Source: Actinomycetales bacterium (GTDB lineage Bacteria; Actinomycetota; Actinomycetes; Actinomycetales; Microbacteriaceae). From it: a DNA stretch of 64,000 bases. The position numbers and the translations under genes were made by a program. Within the stretch, counting starts at the first letter, position 1; each line of letters opens with the position of its first letter. The stretch covers positions 35,316 to 99,315 of the forward strand of contig JAFKEN010000011.1 of the NCBI GenBank assembly GCA_017308515.1. Reading direction: 5' to 3'. The notes below the pieces were generated by a model, which had not been told where the DNA came from, did not search any database, and was given only the letters and a program-made list of their open reading frames with translations. Positions 24,690-33,616 of the stretch are shown here, piece by piece.

Positions 24690-25481
24690 ATGGCCGACGA
24701 CGGCGTAGGCGTTCTGCGGGGCGTGCGGCGCACCGCGATCATCGCGATCGTGGTCTCGCTCGTCGTGGCCGCGGGGCTCGGCATCTGGGCGCTGCTGAGC
24801 GGGGAGTTCGGCGAGCTGCAGGGCAAGGTGCTGCTGTCGACGCTGACCGTGGCGGGCTTCGGCACCACGGCGCTGTGCCACCTCGCGGTCGTCGCCCGCG
24901 CCGTGCGCGTGGTCGGGTGTCTCGGGATCGCCGCGAGCGTCGTCGCGGCGGTCGCCGCCTTCGTGCTCATCTGGCGCGACTGGAGCGACCCGTGGGATCC
25001 GGCGCCGCTCGTGAAGACCCTCGCCGTCGCCGCGATCGCGGGGGCGAGCCTCGCCCAGGCGAACCTGCTCCTGCTGCTGGCAGGGCGCCGGCGGATCGCG
25101 ATCCGCCTGCCGCTCGCCCTCACCCTCGTCGCCGTGGCGGCGGTCGCCGTCATGATCGCGCTGCCCGTGCTGACCGACGGCGACATCCCCGGCGAGCACG
25201 GCGAACCGTACTTCCGGGCGCTGGGGGTGCTCGGCATCCTCGACGCGCTGGGGACGATCGCGCTGCCGATCCTCGGGCTCGTGCTGCGCGCCGGCGCGGA
25301 TGGTGCATCGAGTGGGCCGGCGGCGGTCGAGGCGACCCCCGGGGTGCCTTCCCGGCTCGACCTCGAGCTGCCGCCCGAGTTGGAACGCCGGCTCCGCGCT
25401 GCGGCCGGCTACGACTCGCGCGAAGCGACCGCGCTCGCGGCGCTCGATCGGGCCCTGCCGCGCCTTGACGAGTCGCCCTAG
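24690..25481 (+). CDS. Membrane protein of unknown function
   Basis: 263 residues with six predicted membrane helices (for example AIIAIVVSLVVAAGLGIWAL, LGIAASVVAAVAAFVLIW, LPLALTLVAVAAVAVMIALPVL). The cytosolic C-terminal tail of about 60 residues is helical and charged: LDLELPPELERRLRAAAG. A TAGCCT box (24678-24683) ends 6 nt before the ATG, so it is probably leaderless with its own promoter rather than part of the sugar operon. No family is recognised. Confidence 0.75.
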   Translation: MADDGVGVLRGVRRTAIIAIVVSLVVAAGLGIWALLSGEFGELQGKVLLSTLTVAGFGTTALCHLAVVARAVRVVGCLGIAASVVAAVAAFVLIWRDWSDPWDPAPLVKTLAVAAIAGASLAQANLLLLLAGRRRIAIRLPLALTLVAVAAVAVMIALPVLTDGDIPGEHGEPYFRALGVLGILDALGTIALPILGLVLRAGADGASSGPAAVEATPGVPSRLDLELPPELERRLRAAAGYDSREATALAALDRALPRLDESP

Positions 25482-25490
25482 CGGGCTCCC

Positions 25491-27629
25491 TCAGTCGAGT
25501 CCGCGGCGGCGCAGCAGAGGCGCGGGCTCCGCGTCGCGACCGCGGAACTCACGGTACGCCTCGCGAGGATCCTTCGACCCCCCGACGCCGAGCACGAGGC
25601 GCCGGAAACGGTCGCCGTTCTCGCGGCGCAGGCCCCCGTTCTCGCGGAACCACTCGACCGTGTCGGCGTCGAGCACCTCGCTCCAGATGTAGGAGTAGTA
25701 GCCCGCGTCGTAGCCGCCCGAGAACGCGTGCGCGAAGTAGCTGCTCGCGTAGCGCGGCGGCACCGCCGGGTTGTCGAGCCCGACCCGCGCGAGGGCGACC
25801 GCCTCGAACTCCTCGACGCTCGTGACGGCCTCCGCCTCGGCGGGGGAGAGACGGTGCCAGGCCTGGTCCAGCAGCGCCGCGGCCAGGTATTCGCTCGTCG
25901 CGAAGCCCTCGCCCCAGGTCTCGCTCGCGCGGATCCGCTCGACCACCTCCGGGTCGATCGGCTCGCCGGTCTCGTAGTGGCGGGCGTAGTTCTCGAGCAC
26001 CTCGGGCCAGAGCATCCACATCTCGTTGACCTGGCTCGGGAACTCGACGAAGTCGCGGTAGACGTTCGTGCCCGCGAGGTGCGGGTAGCGCACGCGCGCG
26101 AACAGCCCGTGCAGGGCGTGCCCGAACTCGTGGAAGAGCGTCGAGACCTCGTCGAAGGTGAGCAGCGTGGGCGAGCCCGGCGCCGGCCGCGGCACGTTGA
26201 GGTTGTTGACGACGACCGCGGTCGGCTCGCCGAGCAGCTCGGCGGCGCTCACGAGAGAGTTCATCCAGGCGCCGCCGCGTTTGCTGTCGCGGGTGTAGAG
26301 GTCGAGCAGGTAGAGCCCGACGGGCGTGCCGTCCTCCTCGCGCACCTCGAACACGCGCACCTCGGGGTGGTAGCCGCGCAGGTCGGGCCGCTCGGTGAAA
26401 CTCACCCCGTAGAGCCGGCTCGCGGCGAAGAACACCCCGTCCTGCAGCACGCGCTCCGCCTCGAACCAGGGGCGCAGCGCCGCGGTGTCGACCGCGTAAC
26501 GCTCCCGGCGCACCCGCTCGCTCCAGAACGCCCAGTCGGCCGCCTCGAGCGTCTCGGGATCGCCCGCCTCGGTCGCGTTGAGGGCGTCCAGCTCCTGCTG
26601 CTCGGCCCGCGCGTTGCGCGCCGCGACGCGCGCGAGCGGTTCGAGCATCGCGGCGACCGCCTCCGGACTGCCGGCGGTCTCGTCGGCCGTCACGGCGGCC
26701 GCGTGGTTCGCGAAGCCCAGCAGCTCGGCCCGGCGGGCGCGCAGCCGCGCGATGCGCAGCACCGTCGCGCGGGTGTCGTGCGCGCCGCCGCGGGCCCCGC
26801 GCGAGCGCGAGGCGGCCATGAGGCGCTGCCGGGTCGGCCGGTGCTCGAGGCTCGCGAGCCAGGGGTGCCCGGTCGGCAGCACGAGCGTGACGAGCCAGCC
26901 CTCGAGCCCGCGCGCGGCGGCCGCTTCCGCGGCGGCGGAGAGCTCGCCGCCGCCGAGTCCGGCGAGCTCGGCGGGGTCGGTGACGTGCACCGCGAGGTCG
27001 TTGGTGTCGGCGAGCAGATCCTTCTCGAAGCGCGTCGTGAGCGTCGAGAGCTCGGCGTTGAGCGCGCGCAGCTCGTCCTTCTCGGCCTCGTCGAGACCCG
27101 CGCCGGCGACGGTCATCTCGATCCAGTGGCGCTCGACGAGGTAGCGCTGCTCGGGGTCGAGCGCGGCCCGGTCGGCGGCGGAGGGCGCGTTGGCGGCGTC
27201 GCGCACCGCCGCGATCCGCGCGTAGAGCTCCGCGTCGAGCAGGATCGCGTCGTGGTGCGCGGCGAGCACCGGCGCGAGGCGCTCCTCGAGCTCGGTCAGG
27301 GTCTCGGTCGCGTCGGTCGAGGAGAGGCTGAAGAACACGTCGGCGACGCGGGCCAGCAGCCGCCCGCTGCGCTCGAGCGGCTCGAGCACGGAGGCGAAGC
27401 TCGGGGGAGCCGGGTCGGCGAGGATCGCCGCGACCTCCCGGCGCTGCTCGAGCATGCCCTGCTCGAAGGCGGGCTCGAAGTGCTTCTCGCGGATCTCGGC
27501 GAACGGCGGCAGCCGGTACGGCAGCGGGCTCTCGACGAGGAAGGGATTGTCGGAGCGCGGGGTCGCGGGCGACGAGGTCGCGGCGAGGGCGGTCGAGGCG
27601 GGGGTCGGCGAGGACGCGGCGTCGGTCAC
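25491..27629 (-). CDS. dcp: M3 family oligopeptidase / peptidyl-dipeptidase
   Basis: 712 residues, the normal length for the thimet-oligopeptidase family. The zinc site is LFHEFGHALHGLF (HExxH) with the third ligand Glu in the later FVEFPSQVNEMW segment. The long helical N-terminal half narrows access, restricting it to short peptides. It degrades peptides released by proteases such as Clp or imported from outside. The start is GTG at 27627-27629; TAGGCT ends 6 nt upstream, which suggests leaderless translation. It is divergent from an ArsR-type regulator, sharing a 71-bp region with palindromes. OpdA is an alternative name. Confidence 0.93.
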   Translation of the reverse strand: MTDAASSPTPASTALAATSSPATPRSDNPFLVESPLPYRLPPFAEIREKHFEPAFEQGMLEQRREVAAILADPAPPSFASVLEPLERSGRLLARVADVFFSLSSTDATETLTELEERLAPVLAAHHDAILLDAELYARIAAVRDAANAPSAADRAALDPEQRYLVERHWIEMTVAGAGLDEAEKDELRALNAELSTLTTRFEKDLLADTNDLAVHVTDPAELAGLGGGELSAAAEAAAARGLEGWLVTLVLPTGHPWLASLEHRPTRQRLMAASRSRGARGGAHDTRATVLRIARLRARRAELLGFANHAAAVTADETAGSPEAVAAMLEPLARVAARNARAEQQELDALNATEAGDPETLEAADWAFWSERVRRERYAVDTAALRPWFEAERVLQDGVFFAASRLYGVSFTERPDLRGYHPEVRVFEVREEDGTPVGLYLLDLYTRDSKRGGAWMNSLVSAAELLGEPTAVVVNNLNVPRPAPGSPTLLTFDEVSTLFHEFGHALHGLFARVRYPHLAGTNVYRDFVEFPSQVNEMWMLWPEVLENYARHYETGEPIDPEVVERIRASETWGEGFATSEYLAAALLDQAWHRLSPAEAEAVTSVEEFEAVALARVGLDNPAVPPRYASSYFAHAFSGGYDAGYYSYIWSEVLDADTVEWFRENGGLRRENGDRFRRLVLGVGGSKDPREAYREFRGRDAEPAPLLRRRGLD

Positions 27630-27652
27630 CGGGTCAGCCTAGGCGGATCGTT

Positions 27653-27698
27653 CGCAAAGAATGTCTTGCAACGTTTCCTTCGCAAAGGTATCTTTGCG
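27653..27698. promoter_or_regulatory. Paired palindromes between the M3 peptidase and the ArsR-type regulator
   Basis: A perfect site CGCAAAG-GTAT-CTTTGCG (27681-27698) ends 2 bp before the regulator ATG. A second imperfect site, CGCAAAG-AATGT-CTTGCA, begins at 27653. Both share TTCGCAAAG on the left. They look like tandem operators for the winged-helix protein encoded next to them and would block both divergent promoters. Confidence 0.75.
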
Positions 27699-27700
27699 AC

Positions 27701-28390
27701 ATGAGCGAGTCGCCGGACCCGAAGTCCTACCGGGAGCTCGACCTCGTCGCGCTGCAGGGGCTGGCGCACCCCTTGCGCGCCCGCATTCTCGACGAGCTCG
27801 CGATGTACGGGCCGCTCACCGCGAGCCGGATCGGCGAGCGGCTGGGGGCGTCGAGCGGCTCCACGAGCTACCACCTGCGCCAGCTCGAGCGGCACGGGTT
27901 CGTGCGCGAGGTGGTCGGGCACGGCACCGCGCGCGAGCGCTGGTGGGAGCGCGTCCCCGGCGGCATCTCGACCGATCCGCGCCGCTTCCCGCCCGGCAGC
28001 CCCGAGCGTCTGGCGAGCGAACTGGTCTCGAAGGAGTGGATGCGCACGCGCGAGAGCGCGCTCCACGAGTTCCATGCCCACGCCGAGGCGATGCTCCCGC
28101 GCGAGTGGGCCGACGCCGCGATGGAGAACACCGCGAACCTCGCGCTGAGCCTCGACGAGCTGCACGACCTCACCGCGGAGCTGGAGGAGGTCGTCGCGCG
28201 CTTCTTCGCGGCGCACAAGGCGAGCCCGAGCCCGGGCGCGCAGCCCGTGCAGATCCAGCTCGCGGTGTTCCCGCTCGTGCGTCGCGAGGGCGGGATCGGC
28301 GGTGGGGCCGGGGCCGGGGACGGGGTCGAGCGCGGCGCCGACGGCGTCGCCGACGACGTCGCCCACGGGGCAGGAGACGACCACTCATGA
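27701..28390 (+). CDS. ArsR/HTH_20-type transcriptional regulator
   Basis: 229 residues. A winged helix occupies about 14-75: LAHPLRARILDELAMYGPLTASRIGERL and then SSGSTSYHLRQLERHGFVRE, the recognition helix and wing. A helical middle domain (ALHEFHAHAEAML, MENTANLALSLDEL) could dimerise or sense a ligand. The C-terminal 40 residues are Gly/Ala/Asp low complexity. No metal-binding cysteines are present, so this is not a metal sensor. Its own start codon abuts the palindromic sites, indicating autorepression. Its ATGA overlap with a small gene suggests an operon. Confidence 0.88.
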   Translation: MSESPDPKSYRELDLVALQGLAHPLRARILDELAMYGPLTASRIGERLGASSGSTSYHLRQLERHGFVREVVGHGTARERWWERVPGGISTDPRRFPPGSPERLASELVSKEWMRTRESALHEFHAHAEAMLPREWADAAMENTANLALSLDELHDLTAELEEVVARFFAAHKASPSPGAQPVQIQLAVFPLVRREGGIGGGAGAGDGVERGADGVADDVAHGAGDDHS

Positions 28391-28608
28391 CCGACGGAGG
28401 GATGACCGTGACCGCGACGACATGCGAGTACCCGGCCCACGGCCTGCCCGCGCTCGCCGTGCGTGTCGGCCGGGCGCTGGAGAGCTGGGGGCGCCGGGCC
28501 GGGAGGGCTCCGAGCCGCGAGGAGGGCGTCCTCGCGCTGCGGGTCGCGCGGGCGGCCGCCGAGGCGCGCGCCGAGCGCGACCGGGCGCTGCGGGCGATCG
28601 ACCGCTGA
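28387..28608 (+). CDS. Small hypothetical protein
   Basis: 73 residues; the ATG overlaps the regulator stop. The chain is Arg/Ala-rich with one amphipathic helix (EGVLALRVARAAAEARAERDRAL). It has no signal peptide or motif. Translational coupling and a sensible composition support coding, but it may be an accessory of the regulator or no conserved gene at all. Confidence 0.5.
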   Translation: MTDGGMTVTATTCEYPAHGLPALAVRVGRALESWGRRAGRAPSREEGVLALRVARAAAEARAERDRALRAIDR

Positions 28609-28687
28609 CCCGCTCCGGCGCGCGCTCGTGACCCGTGGCGCCGTGGCGACGGCGTCGCCGAACCCGGCGCCGCGACCCCGCGGCGGC

Positions 28688-28927
28688 TCAGTCGATCGCG
28701 TCGAGCCGGCGCACCGTGCCCTCGGCGGGGAGGAACTCGAGCCGCGTGCCGTCGTCGAGTTCGGCGATCGGCCGGCCCTCGAGCCAGGTGAGGGTCCAGC
28801 GCCAGCTCGCGGCGTCGACCCCGTCGGCGCTCAGCTCGCCCTCGACGGCACGCGCGGCCTCGAGCAGCGGCTCGGGCAGGCCGCGCGGCGGCTCGCCGCC
28901 GACGCTCCACCGGGTGCCGAGCTGCAT
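28688..28927 (-). CDS. Small hypothetical protein downstream of the acetyltransferase
   Basis: 79 residues. It starts within the GNAT stop codon (TGATG, one base shared). It has a Trp-rich middle (ASWRWTLTWLEGRP) and a short strand-rich end with IAELDDGTRLEFL. It looks like a small beta-containing domain. No family is recognised; coupling to the GNAT gene is the main support. Confidence 0.6.
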   Translation of the reverse strand: MQLGTRWSVGGEPPRGLPEPLLEAARAVEGELSADGVDAASWRWTLTWLEGRPIAELDDGTRLEFLPAEGTVRRLDAID

Positions 28928-29391
28928 CAGAACCTCTTCTCGTAGGTGACCCAGCTCGTGCGGGTGGCGAGCCGGTCGTAGACGCGCTGGGCTCGCGCGT
29001 TGTCGGCGGCGGTGATCCAGCGCAACGTGCCCGGGCCGGTCGCGGTGGCCCGGTGCGCGAGCGCGTCGATGAGGGCGCTCGCCACGCCTCGTCCGCGAGC
29101 GGCCTCGTCGGTGTAGAGGTCGTCGAGGTACCAGTCGTGCCCGGTCGAGAAGGTGTCGGGGTGCCGGCGGTAGTGCGCGAAGCCGACGACCTCGCCGTCG
29201 AGCTCGGCGACCAGGCCGTCGACGCCCGAGCCCTCGGCGAGCAGGCGCGCGCCGGTCGAGTCGAGCACCGCGTCGTCGAAGTCGGTCTCGTAGAACACGC
29301 CGTAGGCGCGGAACAGCTCCCGCCAGCGCGGCAGGTCGCGCTCCTCGATCGCGCGAATGCTCACGGCGCCCGCTCCAACCGTCTCGCTCAT
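28927..29391 (-). CDS. GNAT family N-acetyltransferase
   Basis: 154 residues, the typical single-domain length. The acetyl-CoA loop is DEAARGRGVASALIDAL (the R/Q-x-x-G-x-G/A motif), preceded by the DWYLDDLYT strand and followed by WITAADNARAQRVYDRL, the usual C-terminal Asn and Tyr positions. It transfers an acetyl group to an amine, but the acceptor cannot be told. It sits just after valS on the same strand. The start region carries a 17-bp tandem duplication, which appears to have separated it from valS. Confidence 0.88.
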   Translation of the reverse strand: MSETVGAGAVSIRAIEERDLPRWRELFRAYGVFYETDFDDAVLDSTGARLLAEGSGVDGLVAELDGEVVGFAHYRRHPDTFSTGHDWYLDDLYTDEAARGRGVASALIDALAHRATATGPGTLRWITAADNARAQRVYDRLATRTSWVTYEKRF

Positions 29392-29417
29392 GCCGTCGCC
29401 TCGCTCATGCCGTCGCC
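29384..29417. repeat. 17-bp tandem duplication at the valS/GNAT junction
   Basis: TCGCTCATGCCGTCGCC occurs at 29384-29400 and again at 29401-29417. One copy contains the GNAT start codon and the other the valS stop codon. Removing one copy would restore a standard ATGA overlap. Confidence 0.9.
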
Positions 29418-32047
29418 TCGGCGAGCTCGATCTCGCGCACCTCGATCGACTCCGCCTCGGCGAACTCGAGGTCCGCGATGCGCCCGACCGCGCGCAGGTC
29501 GTCCGCCGCCTGGGCGAGGATCGCCGGCCCCGCGAGCACCGCGCGCGTCACCTCGGTCTTCTGCGAGGCCTTCGCGTCGGTCTTGGCGCGGCGGATGCCG
29601 ATGAGCGCCTCGCTCACCGCGGCAAGGATCCCCCGCGGTGTTCCGAAGTTTCGCAAGTCATCAGTCGGCCAAGGCGCGACGTGAATTGAACCAGCATGGG
29701 TCCAACGCCAAACCTCTTCGGTCGAAAAGGGGAGGACAGGAGCGAGAAGGCGCAGCTGAACGTCGATGGCGAGCCGCAGGGTCGCAACCGCACTTGCCTG
29801 CCCGATGCCGGTTCCATAGGCGCGTTCCTTGACGAGCTCGAGATAATCGTCACAGAAGGTCCAGAAGAACTGCTCAGTCGACTCGAGCGCCCGCGCGTGA
29901 TCGAAGCTCTCGTAGGCCGCAGTCACGTGTCTTGTCAGTTCGTAGAGCTCGGCTAGAAGATCCAAGTCGAGTGGCTCCATGACGGCACCCGCTAGGCCAT
30001 CGGCGACAAAGTCACCCTCCGGGAACGGGAACGAGTAAACGAACTTCGCCGCGTTGAGCACCTTGATCGCCAGGCGCCGCCCGATCTTCATCTGCTTCGG
30101 GTTCTGCGGATCGAAGGCCGCGTCGGTGCCGAGCTTGCTGCTCGCCGCCCAGTAGCGCACCGCATCCGAGCCGTGCTCCTCGAGCAGGGCGGCGGGGGTG
30201 ACGACGTTGCCCTTCGACTTCGACATCTTCTTGCGGTCGGGGTCGACGATGAAGCCCGAGATGCCGGCGTGCCGCCAGGGCACCCGGCCGTGCTCGAGCT
30301 CGGCGCGCAGCACCGTGGAGAACAGCCAGGTGCGGATGATGTCCTGCCCCTGCGAGCGCAGCGCGTAGGGGAACACGGCCTCGAACAGCTCGGGGTCGTC
30401 GACCCAGTGCGCGGCGATCTGCGGGGTGAGGCTCGAGGTCGCCCAGGTGTCCATGATGTCGAGCTCGCCCTCGAAGCCCCCGGGCTGGCCGCGCTGCGCC
30501 TCGTCGTAGCCCGGCGGCACGTCCGTCGACGGATCGATCGGCAGGCTCGCCTCCTCGGGCACGATCACCGCGCCGCGCTCGCCGTCCGGCCCGAGCGCGT
30601 ACCAGACCGGCAGCGGCACGCCGAAGAAGCGCTGGCGCGAGATGAGCCAGTCGCCGGTGAGACCGCCGACCCAGTTCTCGTAGCGCACCCGCATGAAGTC
30701 GGGGTGGAAGTCGATCGCCGCCCCGGCGTCGATCAGACGCTCGCGCAGGCCCTCGTCGCGCGCGCCGTTGGCGATGTACCACTGCGTCGTCGAGACCACC
30801 TCGAGCGGCTTGTCGCCCTTCTCGAAGAACTTCACCGGGTGGCTGAGCTTGCTCGGCTCGGCGAGCAGCTCGCCCGACTCGCGCAGCAGCTCGACCGTGC
30901 GCGCGCGGGCGCTGAACACCGTCTTGCCGGCGAGTTCGGCGTACGCCGCCCGCCCGGCGTCGGTGAAGTGCTCGAGCGCCTCGGGATCGGCCAGGAACCG
31001 CCCGTCGCGCCCGATCACCGCGCGCGTGGGCAGCTGCAGGTCGCGCCACCAGGTGACGTCGGTGACGTCGCCCCAGGTCGAGACCATGGCGATGCCGGTG
31101 CCCTTGTCGGGCTGCGCGAGGTGGTGGGCGTGCACGGGGATCTCGGCCCCGAACAGCGGCGTCGTCACGGTCGTGCCGATCAGGTCGCGATAGCGCGCAT
31201 CGTCGGGGTGGGCGACGAGGGCGACGTCGGCGCCGATGAGCTCGGGTCGCGTGGTGTCGACCTCGACGACGGAGCCGTCGGGGCGGTGGAAGGCGATGCG
31301 GTGCATGGCGCCGGGCTGCTCGCGATCCTCGAGCTCGGCCTGCGCGACCGCGGTGCGGAACGACACGTCCCACAGCGTGGGCGCCTCGGCGCGGTAGGCC
31401 TCGCCGCGGGCGAGGTTGTTCAGGAACGCCTGCTGGGCCGTGCGGCGGCTGTGGTCGTCGATCGTGCGGTAGGTCAGGCCCCAGTCGACGCTCAGGCCGA
31501 GTGCGCGCCAGACGGCCTCGAACTGCTTCTCGTCTTCGACCGTCAGCCGCTCGCACAGCTCGATGAAGTTGCGGCGGCTGATCGGCACCTGGTCGGCGGC
31601 GTTGCTCGACTTGCCCTCGCCGCCCTCGAACGGCGGGGTGAAGTCCGGCTCGTAGGGGAGCGTCGGGTCGCAGCGCACCCCGTAGTAGTTCTGCACCCGG
31701 CGCTCGGTGGGCAGGCCGTTGTCGTCCCAGCCCATCGGGTAGAAGAGGTGCTTGCCGCGCATCCGCTGGAACCGGGCGGCGAGATCCATGTGGGTGTACG
31801 AGAAGACGTGCCCGATGTGGAGGCTGCCCGAGGCGGTGGGCGGGGGCGTGTCGACTCCGAAGACGGCCTCGCGCCCCTGCTCGCGGGAGGCGGCGAGGGC
31901 GGCGTCGCGATCGAAGCGGTAGGTGCCCTCGCTCTCCCAGACCTCGCCCCACTTGGGCTCGAGCCCCTCGAGGGCGGGCCGGTCGGGGATGCGGGACTCG
32001 CTCGGCGAGGTCGCGGCGGCGTGGCCCGCGGCGGGGGCGTCGGTCAT
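29405..32047 (-). CDS. valS: Valyl-tRNA synthetase
   Basis: 880 residues. Class I synthetase charging tRNA-Val: the HIGH box is SGSLHIGHVFSY near residue 75, the CP1 editing domain lies in the middle, KKMSKSKGN is the second signature, and the anticodon-binding helical domain follows. The ATG at 32045-32047 is chosen because upstream in-frame sequence is Arg/Pro-rich. Residues of about 660-800 are encoded by a patch of 55-60 percent GC with AGA, ACA and CTA codons rare elsewhere in the gene, though the protein reads through without interruption. It is expected to be essential and functional. No T-box precedes it in the visible sequence. Confidence 0.97.
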   Translation of the reverse strand: MTDAPAAGHAAATSPSESRIPDRPALEGLEPKWGEVWESEGTYRFDRDAALAASREQGREAVFGVDTPPPTASGSLHIGHVFSYTHMDLAARFQRMRGKHLFYPMGWDDNGLPTERRVQNYYGVRCDPTLPYEPDFTPPFEGGEGKSSNAADQVPISRRNFIELCERLTVEDEKQFEAVWRALGLSVDWGLTYRTIDDHSRRTAQQAFLNNLARGEAYRAEAPTLWDVSFRTAVAQAELEDREQPGAMHRIAFHRPDGSVVEVDTTRPELIGADVALVAHPDDARYRDLIGTTVTTPLFGAEIPVHAHHLAQPDKGTGIAMVSTWGDVTDVTWWRDLQLPTRAVIGRDGRFLADPEALEHFTDAGRAAYAELAGKTVFSARARTVELLRESGELLAEPSKLSHPVKFFEKGDKPLEVVSTTQWYIANGARDEGLRERLIDAGAAIDFHPDFMRVRYENWVGGLTGDWLISRQRFFGVPLPVWYALGPDGERGAVIVPEEASLPIDPSTDVPPGYDEAQRGQPGGFEGELDIMDTWATSSLTPQIAAHWVDDPELFEAVFPYALRSQGQDIIRTWLFSTVLRAELEHGRVPWRHAGISGFIVDPDRKKMSKSKGNVVTPAALLEEHGSDAVRYWAASSKLGTDAAFDPQNPKQMKIGRRLAIKVLNAAKFVYSFPFPEGDFVADGLAGAVMEPLDLDLLAELYELTRHVTAAYESFDHARALESTEQFFWTFCDDYLELVKERAYGTGIGQASAVATLRLAIDVQLRLLAPVLPFSTEEVWRWTHAGSIHVAPWPTDDLRNFGTPRGILAAVSEALIGIRRAKTDAKASQKTEVTRAVLAGPAILAQAADDLRAVGRIADLEFAEAESIEVREIELAEATA
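29640..30065. other. Low-GC mosaic segment within valS
   Basis: Counting 60-base blocks, GC is 55-62 percent across this stretch against about 70 percent immediately on either side. Codons such as AGA, ACA, TTG and CTA cluster here. The change is sharp at both edges, and the reading frame is intact. Confidence 0.7.
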
Positions 32048-32165
32048 GGCGGTGCTCCGGTTCGTTATGTGCGGCACCGAGTCGATGCGCCGTCGCGGGT
32101 CGCGGCGGAGCGGGGTGCCTGAGTGTCGGTCGCGCTGACCGTCGGGGGAATCGTACCGCCGCGCG

Positions 32166-33557
32166 TCAGGTGTGCGCGGGGGAGGCGGCCTCGGGCTCCC
32201 CGGCGTCGTCGGCGGTCGAGCCGGTCGCGACCGCTCCCGGCTCCTCGTCCCCGCCGTCGGCCGCGCGCATCCGCGCCGCCGCGATCGCCCCGCCGAGCGT
32301 GAGTGCCGCGAGCACGACGAGCACGACACCGGGGTGCCACCAGGCGAAGTCGGTCGCGACGCCGAGCAGCTGGGTGAGGGTCGGCACGAAGGAGGTGAGC
32401 ATCGCGGCGAGGCTGTAGGTGACGGCGAGCGCGGTGAACCGCGAGCGGGCGTCGAACAGGCGCGTCATCGCGGCGCCGAGCGCGGCCCACGAGAGGGTCG
32501 GCAGGATCCCGCCGACGATCATCGTGCCCACGAGCACCGGGAAGGTCGCCACCTGCAGCAGCGCGTACATCGGGAAGGCGATGATCGCGGTGCCGGCCGC
32601 GCCGATCGCGACCACGCGGGCGGCGCCGATGCGGTCGGCCCAGGCGCCGAACAGCGGGATCGTGACGAGCTGCAGCAGCCCGCCGATCGTCGTCGCGACG
32701 AGCAGATCCTGGTACGAGAATCCGAGCTGGGCGACGCCGTAGTTCACCGTGTAGGTGTTCATGAGCGAATACGAGCCGATGCCCAGCAGCGCGGTGAGGA
32801 TCGCGACGACGAAACCGACCGGGTGCCGGCGCAGCACATCCGCGAGCGGCACCCGGGCGCGGGCGCCGCGTTCGAGCAGCCCGCGGAAGGCGGGCGTCTC
32901 GTCGATCGACCAGCGCAGGTAGAGCGAGACGAGCAGCAGCGGGAAGGCGGTCAGGAACGGGATGCGCCAGCCCCAGGCGGCCATGTCGGCGCCGCTCAGC
33001 GACAGCGTCATGACGAGGAACACCGCCGCCGACAGAATGGAGCCGACCGGGGATCCCAGCTGCGGGAACGCGGCGAACAGCCCCCGGCGGTTCGGGGTCG
33101 CGAACTCGGTCGCCAGGGTCATGGCGCCGCCCCACTCGCCGCCGAGCGACAGGCCCTGCGCGAGCCGGAGCACGACGAGCAGGCCGGCCCCGAGCCACCC
33201 GGCCTGGTCGTAGGAGGGCAGTGCGCCGATGAGCCCGGTCGCGACGCCCATCGTGAGGATCGTCACGAGCAGGGTGCGGCGCCGGCCGAGCCGGTCGCCG
33301 AGGTGTCCGAACAGGATCGCGCCGACCGGGCGGATCACGAAGGCGAGCGCGATCGTGAGGAACGCGGTGAGCGTGCCGCCGACGGCCCCGAGCGGTTCGA
33401 AGAACAGCGGGCCGACGAAGAACGCGGCGAAGTAGGCGAACACGTAGAAGTCGTAGGACTCCAGGGCCGTGCCGACGAAGGAGGCCCAGACGACACGTCG
33501 TGCCGACCGGATCGGAACAGTGGTGGGCGCTTGGCCACTGAGGGAGGTCACGAGCAC
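32166..33557 (-). CDS. MHS-type major facilitator transporter
   Basis: 463 residues, 12 membrane helices. Typical metabolite:H+ symporter features: SYDFYVFAYFAAFF at helix 1, the loop 2-3 motif GHLGDRLGRRRTL, and LAQGLSLGGEWGGA in helix 4. These carry shikimate, alpha-ketoglutarate, proline/betaine or similar compounds with protons. Substrate residues cannot be told. The C-terminal tail is acidic and low complexity. The start is GTG at 33557 or 33551. A TAGGCT box lies just upstream. Confidence 0.9.
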   Translation of the reverse strand: MLVTSLSGQAPTTVPIRSARRVVWASFVGTALESYDFYVFAYFAAFFVGPLFFEPLGAVGGTLTAFLTIALAFVIRPVGAILFGHLGDRLGRRRTLLVTILTMGVATGLIGALPSYDQAGWLGAGLLVVLRLAQGLSLGGEWGGAMTLATEFATPNRRGLFAAFPQLGSPVGSILSAAVFLVMTLSLSGADMAAWGWRIPFLTAFPLLLVSLYLRWSIDETPAFRGLLERGARARVPLADVLRRHPVGFVVAILTALLGIGSYSLMNTYTVNYGVAQLGFSYQDLLVATTIGGLLQLVTIPLFGAWADRIGAARVVAIGAAGTAIIAFPMYALLQVATFPVLVGTMIVGGILPTLSWAALGAAMTRLFDARSRFTALAVTYSLAAMLTSFVPTLTQLLGVATDFAWWHPGVVLVVLAALTLGGAIAAARMRAADGGDEEPGAVATGSTADDAGEPEAASPAHT

Positions 33558-33616
33558 CGGAGCCTAGCGGGGCGGCCGCTCGGCGACCGGGTCGCTCGTG
33601 ATCGACTCTTGCGCGG

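Noticed and set aside
22338..25199. Long leftward open frame opposite the GH31 gene
   Set aside because: Antisense shadow; it crosses gene boundaries and has no recognisable motif or ribosome site.
29640..30065. Insertion of a separate small gene inside valS
   Set aside because: Short open frames exist on the plus strand, but the valS frame continues with normal ValRS residues, so a mosaic replacement explains it better.
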